Shown: positions 1 to 9,197 of the stretch, in pieces
How positions within the stretch are numbered: position 1 is the first letter of the stretch
Layout: each line of letters begins with the position of its first letter
Assembly (NCBI GenBank): GCA_902774115.1
Contig: CACYHH010000002.1
Span: forward strand, 1 to 64,000
Source of the DNA: an uncultured Spirochaetales bacterium
GTDB lineage: Bacteria > UBP6 > UBA1177
Length of the DNA: 64,000 bases
Direction: 5' to 3'
Translations under genes and position numbers: made by a program
The notes under the pieces: model-generated
What the model saw: the letters and a program-made list of their open reading frames with translations, nothing else
Databases searched by the model: none
Told to the model about the DNA's origin: nothing

Positions 1-1
1 T

Positions 2-2785
2 ACGAATGGTCAGGTAATCTGGGAATCTGACGAGGAATCTGAGGCGGTTCGCATACAAATTCCGACTCCACTGGCTTTTGAAACCGGCAACCAGAAATAC
101 TACACCTACAACGCATTCGGCGATCTTGAAAAAACAGTTTATGTTATGACAGAAAGCGGTAAAGGTCTCGGTTCTCCCGACCTGAATCCGTGGCTGAATG
201 ACAGTCAGATCACGACGAATTTCACTTATGACATTTTCGGGCGCATCACATCAAGGACAAACGACCGTTCGGGTGTCACTGAATACAGTTATTACAGCAA
301 TGACACCGCATCAAGCCACAGACGCAACAAGCTCGAAAGCATTCAGATCACTCCGGCACTTACTGACAATGATCTGAACTATACCGATTCAGACAGCAGC
401 ACTCAGACATACACTTACACCTACGATGAATACGGAGATGAAGCAAGTGTCGAATATACAGAAGGCAACAACTATTCGCTTGAAGTCAGTTTCACCCGTG
501 ACAACTACGGCAGAATCACCGGCAAAACATCTGATGGTTCGATTCCTGTCACTCAGACCTTCACCTACAACATGAGAAACCTGCTTGAAACAGCAACAGA
601 CACAGTCGGCAATGCCGCAACAAGCGTGACAAGATACTATGATTCATTCGGAAATCCGTATTCAGAAGCGGTTTCGGCGAACAACATCACAAAAACCGTT
701 TCACGCCGGATGACCGATGCAAAAACCTATCAGTTCACCTATCCTGACGGAAAAACTCTCCGCAAAACTGCGACAGGAAACGATCTTGATTCGATTGAAT
801 ACGGCACGACCGGCAATCTTTCAGGACTCGCCTCATACAGCCGTGCAAACGGTGTTCTGACTGCAATCACGAAAGGTCAGAACCTCATCGAAACATTCAG
901 CTACAACAACTGGAACATGCTTGACAATCACACTGTCAGCAATGCAAATGCCGATGTTTACGACATGAGCTACAACTATTCACGCGGCTGGCACCTGATT
1001 GAGAAAGCTGACGGCATAAAGCATACTTCGGATAAATACTCTTACGATTCCTACTACCGCCTGAAAGAAGTCAAATACGATTTCGCGAACAACACAGCTG
1101 CAAGAACAGACAGCTTCTTTGCTGACGGCGTTCACAACATCGAACAAAGCACCGAAAACGGCACGACCTTCGCATGGGGAGTAGATAAACTCAACCGACT
1201 GCGTGACAAAAAAGTCGGCGGAAACCCCGCTGTCGAATACGACTACGATGAAAGAAACAACATGATTTCCGAGGACAGAAGCGGCACAACTGACGATAGA
1301 ACATATATCTACGACGATTTGAACCGCCTCATTGAAGTCAAAGACGGCAGCAGCAACACGATTGCAGCTTACACTTACGACGCATTCAACCGCCGCATAA
1401 CAAAAACCATCGGAAACACGACAGAAAGATACTCCTATGACGATTGGAACATCGTTGAAATCGCAACAAATTCAAATGATTACACAAATATCATCGATTC
1501 CGGCACAGACAGACATATCGCAATCGAAGTCACATCAAACAATGTATCAACACTTTACTATTTCCTTACCGACGAGCGCGGAAATGTGACAGCCCTCACC
1601 GATGCAAGCGGCAACATCCTTGAACGCTACAGATACAGAGTCTACGGCGACTTTGAGATCCTTGATGCTCAATTTACCCCGAAAAACTGCAACAACCAGA
1701 CCTGCTACGCGACAAACCTGCACAACTTCCTCTGGGGCGGCTCGCTCTACGAACCCGAAACAGGCCTTTACTGGATGCGCAACAGATACTACCACATCGA
1801 TATGCACCGCTTCATAAATCAAGACCCAATAGGCATCTGGGGCGATGCCAACAACCTCGGCAACGGCTTCGCTTATGTCGCAGGAATGGTCATTGAGGCA
1901 AGTGATCCGACGGGGCTAGTAACAGCCTTTAGAGAAGAATCATGTATGGATGATGTTATGAAGGTTGTAAATGACAATTCAGTAGTTGCAAAATTATGGG
2001 ATATAGCAGAAATAGATAGAAACAACAAGGTGCATATTGAATGTGATGATGATAAAAATGTAGGTAGTTTTACGTATAAATATGATGAAAAAGAGATGTC
2101 TCAAGATTACCTTGTGGTTATCGGTGGTAAAGAGGCCCTTTCGTTGGCTGAGAAGTTGGCTCACGAACTGACTCATTTTATCTATGATAAATTTATAATT
2201 AATGCTCCAAATATTAATGAGTTAAAAGCTTTTTTGGAGCAAATACAACAATATTTAAAAAAAGAAAAAGATGCAGACAAAATTAAAATGCTGAAAGAAG
2301 TGATAAATGAGCTGGAAAAACTGATAGAAGAACTTGAGAAAGCAGTTAAAGAAGCAGAAAAGAATGCTGTAAAGAACCAAAACAAGGCAAAAGAAGAAGA
2401 GGAAAAAAAGAAGAAAGGAGGAGAACAATATCCTGGAGATCCAGATTCTTCAGAAGACAAAATTCAGACATATTTTGCAAATCAGTTCATCAAAAAAATT
2501 CTTGAAATACGAGAAAAAAAGAGCTTTCTCGAAATTATGGATGAAGTTGGTCCAATTATCAAATATGACAACAATGGCAGAAAAGTTTTTATTTTCAATC
2601 CATACTACAAAGGCAAAGATCCGTTGAAAGAACTGTTTTGGAATAAACAGAATTCCGATGGTACAAATGGATTTGTCAGGAATCCGTTCGCACCTGGAGC
2701 TAAATACGGATATGATTCAACGACCCATGAAAAATGGCAGCAATCTGGTTTTATACAGCCAAATGTAGACCCGTATTGGCAATAG
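2..2785 (+). CDS. Rhs/YD-repeat polymorphic toxin with HExxH C-terminal domain (5' partial)
   Basis: The frame is open to the window edge, so the N-terminus lies outside; the first in-window ATG (146) is internal. Many YD repeats (Y-D-x-x-N-R-L type) lead to the Rhs-core end (RYYHIDMHRFINQDPIG, then NGFAYV...SDPTGL near 1917). The following variable part is AT-richer. It carries AHELTHF (nt 2159-2179), a zincin-type HExxH motif, then a Lys/Glu-rich predicted coiled coil (about 2215-2420) and a 63-residue tail shared with the second Rhs protein. Rhs proteins are shells that deliver a C-terminal toxin between cells. The metallopeptidase activity is an inference from one short motif; no third zinc ligand was assigned. 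The WG-repeat lipoprotein gene starts 9 bases downstream. Confidence 0.9.
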   Translation, partial: TNGQVIWESDEESEAVRIQIPTPLAFETGNQKYYTYNAFGDLEKTVYVMTESGKGLGSPDLNPWLNDSQITTNFTYDIFGRITSRTNDRSGVTEYSYYSNDTASSHRRNKLESIQITPALTDNDLNYTDSDSSTQTYTYTYDEYGDEASVEYTEGNNYSLEVSFTRDNYGRITGKTSDGSIPVTQTFTYNMRNLLETATDTVGNAATSVTRYYDSFGNPYSEAVSANNITKTVSRRMTDAKTYQFTYPDGKTLRKTATGNDLDSIEYGTTGNLSGLASYSRANGVLTAITKGQNLIETFSYNNWNMLDNHTVSNANADVYDMSYNYSRGWHLIEKADGIKHTSDKYSYDSYYRLKEVKYDFANNTAARTDSFFADGVHNIEQSTENGTTFAWGVDKLNRLRDKKVGGNPAVEYDYDERNNMISEDRSGTTDDRTYIYDDLNRLIEVKDGSSNTIAAYTYDAFNRRITKTIGNTTERYSYDDWNIVEIATNSNDYTNIIDSGTDRHIAIEVTSNNVSTLYYFLTDERGNVTALTDASGNILERYRYRVYGDFEILDAQFTPKNCNNQTCYATNLHNFLWGGSLYEPETGLYWMRNRYYHIDMHRFINQDPIGIWGDANNLGNGFAYVAGMVIEASDPTGLVTAFREESCMDDVMKVVNDNSVVAKLWDIAEIDRNNKVHIECDDDKNVGSFTYKYDEKEMSQDYLVVIGGKEALSLAEKLAHELTHFIYDKFIINAPNINELKAFLEQIQQYLKKEKDADKIKMLKEVINELEKLIEELEKAVKEAEKNAVKNQNKAKEEEEKKKKGGEQYPGDPDSSEDKIQTYFANQFIKKILEIREKKSFLEIMDEVGPIIKYDNNGRKVFIFNPYYKGKDPLKELFWNKQNSDGTNGFVRNPFAPGAKYGYDSTTHEKWQQSGFIQPNVDPYWQ
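748..1917 (+). repeat. Rhs core duplication, copy 1
   Basis: This segment encodes GKTLRKTATG through SDPTGL and is repeated with high similarity at 4738-5900. Similarity ends sharply at the toxin junction on the right and at the start of the orphan tip on the left, as expected when an extra Rhs tip is added by recombination. Confidence 0.85.
2594..2785 (+). repeat. Conserved Rhs C-terminal tail, copy 1
   Basis: The last 63 codons plus stop align without gaps to 6698-6889. By hand count 36 of 63 residues are identical, including NPYYxxKDPLK, RNPFxPGAxYGYDSTT and GFIQPxxDP. The preceding toxin domains show no evident similarity. Confidence 0.85.
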
Positions 2786-2794
2786 GAGATTGAA

Positions 2795-4696
2795 ATGAAA
2801 AAACTAATATTTTTAACCATTCTATTCTTTGCAGCCTGTTCAAATCATTCATCTGTGCCGGATTCTGCAAAAACAAAAGCACGCTATATTTTTTCGGATA
2901 AAAACGGACTTTTCGGTCTTCTTGATGAAAACGGAAAAGAGGTGATTCCGGCTGAATATCTCTACATAGACAAGATAAAAGACGGTCTGATTCCAGCTTT
3001 TACGACCCAAAAAGAGTTTGTTTTTCTCAATGAAACTGGAAAAAAGATAAAAGATGTCAAATTCCGAGACATTGATCGTTCTTATTCGGAAGGACTGCTT
3101 GCAGTTTCGGATATTCAAAGCGGCAACTGGGGATTCGTTGATAAAAATTTGAATTATGTTGCAAAGCCGCAATTCGATACTGTTGACAGATTTTCTAATG
3201 GAACGGCGGAGGTCAGAAAAGACGGTTTCTGGGGAGTTATAAATGAAAAAGGGGATTTTATCGCTAAACCTGAATTTAAAGGAATCATTCGTTTGGATGA
3301 GGGTATGACGGCTCTGAAAAAGGAGACCTTGTGGTTTGTAATAGATAAAAACGGGCTTTTTGTTTTTCCTCCTCAATTCGACGGAATAGATGGTCACAGT
3401 CTCGGGACGATGGTTGTTTCGAAAAACGGAAAATTCAGAGTTGTCGATCTTAAAAAGGCAAAGGTTTCAGAAGAGGAATATGATGGATTTTTCGGAATGA
3501 CCAAAGGGAAAGCTGTTTTAAAAAAAGGTTCGTCTATCTATTTGGTAACCGCTGAAAACAATAAAATTTTTCTTATGCAGGATACGGCAAAAGAGATCAC
3601 CTATATTTTTAACAGCAACGGAAATGCCATCGGAAACAACAGTTTCTATCTTGACTATAAGAAAAAAGACAAGAAAGAAAATCACTTCGTAGTTTTCGAC
3701 GCTTCAACCGGCAAAAAAATCTGCGATAAAGTCAAACCCTCTTTTTTTACAGAAATGGATGAGAACTGCAACGAAAAGATGGAAACTCCGCATAGCATCG
3801 AAATCACAGAGGATGAAGATAGCAAATATGAAAATGTAAGAAAAAGTATGTGCCCTGAAGAAAAATCAGTTTCATTCAAATACAAGGGAAAATGGGGATT
3901 CCTTGACGAAAACGGGAAGGAAATTATTCCGGCAGAATACGATAGCGTAAGCGCGTTTTATTTCGGCAGGACATGGGTTAAGAAGGAAGAACATTACTTC
4001 GTGATAGACAGGAGCGGAAAAAAGATTTTTGAGATAGATCCTGACTGGAAATCTCTTGACGAACTGCGCTATGTCGAGCCTGTCTGCTATGAATGGAAAG
4101 AGAAGGAAATCCTCGCGGAAGATTACTGGCTGCCGAGGAGAAGGATCGAAAAAATGTTCGGGAAAGCCGAACCGAATCCTGTTCTTTTAAAAATGGGAGC
4201 CGATGAACTTCTGCAAAAAATTATTGAACACTATGCTCATTTTCACGATAAAGAATCATGTTATCTGGTGGCTTCCAAAAGTTCTGAAAACACATTCCGC
4301 CGTATCGAAAAGCACGATGTATCGGGTATAGCGGAGAAAATGCAGAAGAACGATGCTGAGAAATTTGTTGAAAAATTCATTGAAACAAACAGAAAATCAA
4401 TAGCCGTTTCAGGTTTGGAAAAATATTCCTGTGAAAAAGACGGTATTGTAAGCGACAGCATCTGTTATGGAGAAAACGGAAGCGAAGAATATGACATGGA
4501 GAGCTGTCTGAATAAAGTTTCAGGACACCGAATCATTAAATTTTCGATCCCTCTCTATGACCCTGAATCAGACACCATAATGGTTTACAGGGAAGAGTAT
4601 TGCGGACCTTTGTGCGGAACAGGCTGGCTTCTGTTTCTTGAGATGAAGGACGGGGAACTGGTTTATACCGGAAGCATCTTTATGTTTATTTCGTGA
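2795..4696 (+). CDS. WG-repeat lipoprotein, candidate immunity or accessory protein
   Basis: The 633-residue product starts with a lipoprotein signal (MKKLIFLTILFFAAC, Cys15). Repeated units of the WG type follow: KNGLFGLLDENGKEVIPAEY near residue 40, then GNWGFVDKN, GFWGVINEKG and a second group near residue 365 (GKWGFLDENGKEIIPAEY). The C-terminal 200 residues are not recognised. It starts 9 bases after the first Rhs stop with a good ribosome site (GGAG), and lies exactly where an immunity gene would be expected between an Rhs gene and its displaced tip. WG repeats are thought to form beta structures in envelope proteins; the immunity role is inferred only from position. Confidence 0.8.
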   Translation: MKKLIFLTILFFAACSNHSSVPDSAKTKARYIFSDKNGLFGLLDENGKEVIPAEYLYIDKIKDGLIPAFTTQKEFVFLNETGKKIKDVKFRDIDRSYSEGLLAVSDIQSGNWGFVDKNLNYVAKPQFDTVDRFSNGTAEVRKDGFWGVINEKGDFIAKPEFKGIIRLDEGMTALKKETLWFVIDKNGLFVFPPQFDGIDGHSLGTMVVSKNGKFRVVDLKKAKVSEEEYDGFFGMTKGKAVLKKGSSIYLVTAENNKIFLMQDTAKEITYIFNSNGNAIGNNSFYLDYKKKDKKENHFVVFDASTGKKICDKVKPSFFTEMDENCNEKMETPHSIEITEDEDSKYENVRKSMCPEEKSVSFKYKGKWGFLDENGKEIIPAEYDSVSAFYFGRTWVKKEEHYFVIDRSGKKIFEIDPDWKSLDELRYVEPVCYEWKEKEILAEDYWLPRRRIEKMFGKAEPNPVLLKMGADELLQKIIEHYAHFHDKESCYLVASKSSENTFRRIEKHDVSGIAEKMQKNDAEKFVEKFIETNRKSIAVSGLEKYSCEKDGIVSDSICYGENGSEEYDMESCLNKVSGHRIIKFSIPLYDPESDTIMVYREEYCGPLCGTGWLLFLEMKDGELVYTGSIFMFIS

Positions 4697-4714
4697 TTCA
4701 AACTGGTAAATTTT

Positions 4715-6889
4715 ATGCATGAAAAACAAATTGAAAATGGCAAGACACTCCGCAAAACTGCAACCGGCAGCGATCTTGATTTGATTGAATACAACAATTC
4801 CGAAATCGCTTCATACAGCCGCGCAAACGGCGTTCTGACTGCCGTCACAAAAGGCCAGAACCTCACCGAAACTTTCAGTTACAACAGCTGGAATATGCTT
4901 GAAAACCACAACATCAAAAAATCTCAAACTGATGTCTATGATATGAGCTACAACTATTCACGCGGCTGGCACCTTGTCGAGAAAGCAGACGGCATCAGGA
5001 ACACATCGGACAAATACAGCTACGATTCCTACTACCGCCTGAAAGAAGTCAAATACGACTTTGCGAACAACGCAGCTGCACGAACCGACAGCTTCTTTGC
5101 TGACGGCGTCCACAACATCGAACAGAGCACCGAAAACGGCGTAACCTATGCATGGGGCGTGGATAAACTCAATCGTTTGCGTGAAAAGGAAATCGGCGGA
5201 AATACTGCAGTCACATACAAATATGACGAGCGGAACAACATGATCGGAGAAGACTTCGACGGAAGTGAGCCAGCTGACATCAGCTACATTTACGACGATT
5301 TGAACCGCCTTGTCGAAGTCAAGGACGGAAGTAATCAAACAATTGCAGCTTATACCTACGACGCGTTTAACCGCAGAATCACAAAAACAGTCGGCAGCAC
5401 GACTGAAAGATATACCTACGACGATTGGGATATTGTAGAAATCTCAACAAATTCAAATGATTATACAAATATCATCGATTCCGGCACAGACAGACATATC
5501 GCGATCGAAGTCACAGCAAACAACACTTCCACACTTTATTATTTCCTGACCGACGAGCGCGGAAATGTGACAGCCCTCACCGATGCAAACGGCAATGTTT
5601 TAGAGCGTTACAGATACCGGGTCTATGGCGATTTTGAGATCCTTGATGCCCAGTTCTCTCCGAAAAACTGCAGCAACCAGACCTGCTACGCGACAAACCT
5701 GCACAACTTCCTCTGGGGCGGCTCACTCTACGAACCCGAAACAAACCTTTATTGGATGCGCAACCGTTATTACCACATCGATATGCACCGCTTCATCAAC
5801 CAAGACCCCATCGGAATCTGGGGTGATGCCAACAATCTCGGCAACGGCTTCGCCTATGTTGCAGGAATGGTCATTGAAGCAAGTGATCCGAGCGGGTTAG
5901 ATGTGGAAGTTATATATTGGCATCCAGTTATAGATGAGGATCATAAGGAATCAATTGCAGGTCATATTTCCATTCGCATAAATGATACTTCTTATTCATG
6001 GGAAGGAGACGGAATGAATATTGATAGTATAGAAAACTATCTTAATGAAAATACGTATTATCGAATGGGTGAAGGAATAACATTGAATCTGTCGGCAGAT
6101 AAAGAAAAAGAATTGAAAAATTACTTGGAAAGTTTACCTCAAGAAAAAGGCTATTACAACTTGATAACTAATAATTGTGGACAGGTTGCACTTAGAGGAA
6201 TTCAGCAACTTAATAATGGAGAACAACCATCTTCTTTTTTTGGGGTAGTTGTAAATTGGCTTTCAAAATTTTGGACTGTTTCTCCTTTTGGTGTAGCTTG
6301 GATTTTAAAACTTTCCAGCTTAAGCAGTAATGTCTATAATCAATATAATAGCAAATTTGTTGGTGTCGAACTAATCCGTTTGAGCAACGGAAAGTTTTTG
6401 AGTTATGAAAAATATGAGAATTCTGATGGTAGTATTACGCGAAAGTATAGCGATGGTTCCGTTGTAAATATCGATAAAAATGGAATAAAAACTATTTTAA
6501 AAGAAGGGAAAAATATAGAGGATATTAAAGCTGATGATTTTAAGTATCCCACTCCAGATGGCGAAGATCCTATAAGTACGATGCAAAATATAATGAAGCT
6601 AAACATATTAACAAAAATGCTCAAACTCGGTGAAAATGAACAACCACCATTTTTTACCGATACAAGCACTGGACCAAACGGAGCAATAATGATTTATCGC
6701 AATCCATATTATGTGAACAAAGACCCGTTAAAAACTATCTTGTTTGATGGAAATAACGGTTCTGGAAAACCCATGATTTATCGCAATCCGTTTGTTCCTG
6801 GTGCAGAATATGGCTATGACTCAACTACTTACGAAAAATTTCAACAAAAAGGATTTATCCAGCCGGAGATTGATCCATGGCTAAGATAA
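4715..6889 (+). CDS. Orphan Rhs tip with papain-like (NlpC/P60-type) toxin domain
   Basis: The 724-residue product lacks an Rhs N-terminus: after eight residues it joins the core at GKTLRKTATG and stays parallel to the first Rhs protein until SDPSGL (about residue 395). The C-terminal region differs. It has GHISIRIND (His near 417) and later NLITNNCGQVALRG (Cys near 489). This His-before-Cys order with N-N-C-G resembles circularly permuted NlpC/P60 or LRAT-like thiol enzymes, so a cysteine peptidase or acyltransferase toxin is my inference. Residues 662-724 are the shared tail. No clear ribosome site precedes the ATG, fitting a silent cassette that gains a full N-terminus by recombination. 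Confidence 0.8.
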   Translation: MHEKQIENGKTLRKTATGSDLDLIEYNNSEIASYSRANGVLTAVTKGQNLTETFSYNSWNMLENHNIKKSQTDVYDMSYNYSRGWHLVEKADGIRNTSDKYSYDSYYRLKEVKYDFANNAAARTDSFFADGVHNIEQSTENGVTYAWGVDKLNRLREKEIGGNTAVTYKYDERNNMIGEDFDGSEPADISYIYDDLNRLVEVKDGSNQTIAAYTYDAFNRRITKTVGSTTERYTYDDWDIVEISTNSNDYTNIIDSGTDRHIAIEVTANNTSTLYYFLTDERGNVTALTDANGNVLERYRYRVYGDFEILDAQFSPKNCSNQTCYATNLHNFLWGGSLYEPETNLYWMRNRYYHIDMHRFINQDPIGIWGDANNLGNGFAYVAGMVIEASDPSGLDVEVIYWHPVIDEDHKESIAGHISIRINDTSYSWEGDGMNIDSIENYLNENTYYRMGEGITLNLSADKEKELKNYLESLPQEKGYYNLITNNCGQVALRGIQQLNNGEQPSSFFGVVVNWLSKFWTVSPFGVAWILKLSSLSSNVYNQYNSKFVGVELIRLSNGKFLSYEKYENSDGSITRKYSDGSVVNIDKNGIKTILKEGKNIEDIKADDFKYPTPDGEDPISTMQNIMKLNILTKMLKLGENEQPPFFTDTSTGPNGAIMIYRNPYYVNKDPLKTILFDGNNGSGKPMIYRNPFVPGAEYGYDSTTYEKFQQKGFIQPEIDPWLR
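4738..5900 (+). repeat. Rhs core duplication, copy 2
   Basis: Direct repeat of 748-1917. The intervening segment holds the first toxin domain and the WG-repeat gene, so recombination between copies would swap one toxin tip for the other. Confidence 0.85.
6698..6889 (+). repeat. Conserved Rhs C-terminal tail, copy 2
   Basis: Gap-free partner of 2594-2785, same length (63 codons plus stop), at the very end of an otherwise different toxin. Confidence 0.85.
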
Positions 6890-7218
6890 TCGATAGAATA
6901 ATGAAAAAGATATATAGTAATCAGCCATTTTATATTTTTATTTTAGCTTCTGAGTTCACTTATTTGTTGTTTTTTTTAGGAATATTGTTTAGTTGGGGTT
7001 GTGGATCAAAAATGGGCAATATTAAATTATTGTCAGATATCGGTGGTTTTTCATTTTTGATAGGGGGATCATGTTTTTTAATAGTTCATATAAGTTACAT
7101 ACTATTCAGCTTTTTTTCTCCACAAATAAAAAAGTTTAGAAAATCAATAATTTTGTTATTTTTGTTTCGCTTGTTCTGTGTGTTAACAGCCTTAGATATG
7201 TTTGCCTATACTTCATAA
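6877..7218 (+). CDS. Small membrane protein, candidate immunity protein
   Basis: 113 residues with about three hydrophobic segments (near 17-40, 53-78 and 88-110). The ATG overlaps the end of the second Rhs gene by 13 bases and has GGAG about nine bases upstream, inside the Rhs coding sequence, so the two are translationally coupled. The gene is very AT-rich compared with the Rhs core, as is common for transferred toxin-immunity cassettes. No family is recognised; the immunity role rests on position and coupling. Confidence 0.7.
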   Translation: MAKIIDRIMKKIYSNQPFYIFILASEFTYLLFFLGILFSWGCGSKMGNIKLLSDIGGFSFLIGGSCFLIVHISYILFSFFSPQIKKFRKSIILLFLFRLFCVLTALDMFAYTS

Positions 7219-7233
7219 TAGGAGAAAACTTAT

Positions 7234-7506
7234 ATGAGAAAAAATTTGTTTAAGATATATTTAATCTTATTGATAATATTTCTGATTTACAATCTGACTC
7301 TTCCATATATTCCATTGTTTAGGAAAGATGGATTGTTCTTTATCTCTCGCTATGTAATTGGTGGAATTATTTTCTTGATTTTCGAAGTGTTTTTTGTGGC
7401 AAGTTTTTTTGTCAGAGAATTGGATAGCAAGAGATTAGCTATAATTATAGCTTTTGTTTTGTTTTGTTCTTGCCATTTTATCCAAATGTTTTATTTGTAT
7501 TGGTAA
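7234..7506 (+). CDS. Small membrane protein, second candidate immunity gene
   Basis: 90 residues, strongly hydrophobic, about three membrane segments (7-27, 38-60, 68-88). It starts 15 bases after the previous gene with AGGAG upstream. It is as AT-rich as its neighbour and resembles it in layout more than in sequence. Either it or its neighbour, or both, may protect against the second Rhs toxin. No family recognised. Confidence 0.65.
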   Translation: MRKNLFKIYLILLIIFLIYNLTLPYIPLFRKDGLFFISRYVIGGIIFLIFEVFFVASFFVRELDSKRLAIIIAFVLFCSCHFIQMFYLYW

Positions 7507-7604
7507 GTAAAAAAATAGAGGAAAGTATGCTTTCCAAAATATTGAGAAACCATAGTGGTAAACAAAAACTGGACAGAAATTTACGGTTTGTTTGTCAAAA
7601 CCGG

Positions 7605-8216
7605 CTAAGCCAGTTTCTTCTCGAAACGGCCGTTGTTTTCGGAAAAACCCATTTTAAGCAGGTATCTGCGGTGGATCTCTGAATTTGTGCTTGTAAAAAG
7701 TGCGGGAATGTGCTGCGAAGCGAGGTATGTGTAAAGATATTTTCCGGCCGAGCAGTCGCGGTAAACCGGTGTGGTGTAGTCGATTTTCACGTCGATCGAG
7801 CCGTCTTCCTTTTTTGTTCCGAGCAGGATCCCTGCTGTGTCAGAACCGTAGCAGACAAGATAAACTGCGTCGCACGTAGCATTTTTATCGGCTTCGGGAA
7901 AGTATTTCTGAATATCTTTTTCGTATAGTTTCCAGAAATAGTTGATCAAAGATTTATCGTTATCCAGTTTCAGCACATAGTATTTTTTCTTGTTTTTGAA
8001 GAGTTTCGCGAGGTTGTAGATGTTGATGAGGGCGAGGCAGAAGTTCATCGCGGCAGTTGGATATGAGACGATGCAAAGGGCGTATGCAGTGAATATCAGG
8101 CTTCCGACAGTGTTGATGAATCTCAGCTTTACAACGGAAGTCATGAGCATCGAAATCAGTACGAGCGCCGATCCGATGTAACCTATAGCTTCGACTATAA
8201 CTTTTGTTTCACTCAT
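7605..8216 (-). CDS. YgjV-like membrane domain fused to a GNAT-like domain
   Basis: Start chosen at the ATG with TCGGAGG upstream; a longer frame to 8243 lacks a site. Residues 1-75 form three or four hydrophobic segments ending in MNFCLALINIYNLAKLFK, resembling the YgjV family of inner-membrane proteins. Residues 80-203 are soluble; the end (SEIHRRYLLKMGFSENNGRFEKKL) matches the final strands of GNAT acetyltransferases, where a small-residue helix precedes a GF strand. The substrate is unknown. It is convergent with the Rhs cassette and divergent from nfo. Confidence 0.65.
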   Translation of the reverse strand: MSETKVIVEAIGYIGSALVLISMLMTSVVKLRFINTVGSLIFTAYALCIVSYPTAAMNFCLALINIYNLAKLFKNKKKYYVLKLDNDKSLINYFWKLYEKDIQKYFPEADKNATCDAVYLVCYGSDTAGILLGTKKEDGSIDVKIDYTTPVYRDCSAGKYLYTYLASQHIPALFTSTNSEIHRRYLLKMGFSENNGRFEKKLA

Positions 8217-8339
8217 TTTTTCCTCCGAAAAACAACCGGTCATTATCGTAAAAATGCGCGGCGGAAAGGCAAATTTTATAAAAAGTCGGAAACAATTTTT
8301 TTTCTGCTAAAATATTCCGTTTTTTGAAAGGAGGATATT

Positions 8340-9197
8340 ATGGTTAAATTCATCGGTGCCCACATTTCGGCGGCAGGCGGGGTCGAAAACGCTCCGAAAA
8401 ACGCGGCTGAAATCAACGCTACGGCTTTCGCTCTCTTCACTAAAAACCAGAAACAGTGGTTTGCTCCGGCTCTTTCCGCTGCTTCGATTGAGGCTTTCAA
8501 AAAAAATTGTCAGGAACTCGGTTTCGCTGCAAACGCGATACTTCCGCACGACAGCTATCTCATAAATCTCGGGCATCCGGCTGATGAAGGACTTGAAAAA
8601 TCGAGGAACTCTTTCTGCGACGAGATGAAACGCTGCGAGATCCTCGGGCTTGACAGGCTCAACTTCCACCCCGGAAGCCATCTTCGCGAGATCACAGAAA
8701 GCGAGTGCCTTTCAAAAATCGCCGAATCGATAAATATAGCGCTCGATAAGACAAAAGGTGTCACGGCAGTCATCGAAAACACGGCGGGACAAGGCTCGAA
8801 TGTCGGATACAGATTCGAGCACCTGGCTGAAATCATTGATAAAGTTGAAGATAAATCGCGTGTCGGGATCTGCATCGACACTTGCCACGCCTTTGCCGCG
8901 GGTTACGATCTCACCACGCCGGAAGCGTGCGGAAAAACTTTTGCCGAACTCGATAAAGTTGTCGGGCTCAGATATCTTCGAGGAATGCACTTCAACGACG
9001 CAAAAAAGATGCTCGGAAGCAAGGTCGACAGACACGAAACTCTCGGTAACGGCGCAATCGGGACAGACTGCTTCAAATGGCTCATAGAACAGCCTTTCAC
9101 CGACAATATCCCTCTGATTTTGGAGACTCCGGAACCTGAAAAATGGCCGGCTGAAATAGAACTGCTCAAAAGTTTTGTCAAACAGGAGGACAAATGA
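8340..9197 (+). CDS. nfo: Endonuclease IV
   Basis: The 285-residue product has the length of E. coli Nfo. It cuts DNA 5' of abasic sites in base-excision repair. All nine expected metal ligands are visible at the usual spacing: His70, His110, Glu145, Asp180, His183, His217, Asp230, His232 and Glu262. GGAGG precedes the ATG, and a -10-like TAAAAT lies at 8308-8313 with a poor -35. The next gene overlaps its stop by four bases (ATGA), so repair enzyme and CARF-like nuclease are co-translated. Confidence 0.97.
   Translation: MVKFIGAHISAAGGVENAPKNAAEINATAFALFTKNQKQWFAPALSAASIEAFKKNCQELGFAANAILPHDSYLINLGHPADEGLEKSRNSFCDEMKRCEILGLDRLNFHPGSHLREITESECLSKIAESINIALDKTKGVTAVIENTAGQGSNVGYRFEHLAEIIDKVEDKSRVGICIDTCHAFAAGYDLTTPEACGKTFAELDKVVGLRYLRGMHFNDAKKMLGSKVDRHETLGNGAIGTDCFKWLIEQPFTDNIPLILETPEPEKWPAEIELLKSFVKQEDK

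Noticed and set aside
7464-7682. Small plus-strand open frame after the Rhs cassette
   Set aside because: It overlaps a membrane protein gene and the YgjV-GNAT gene; no ribosome site or recognisable feature.
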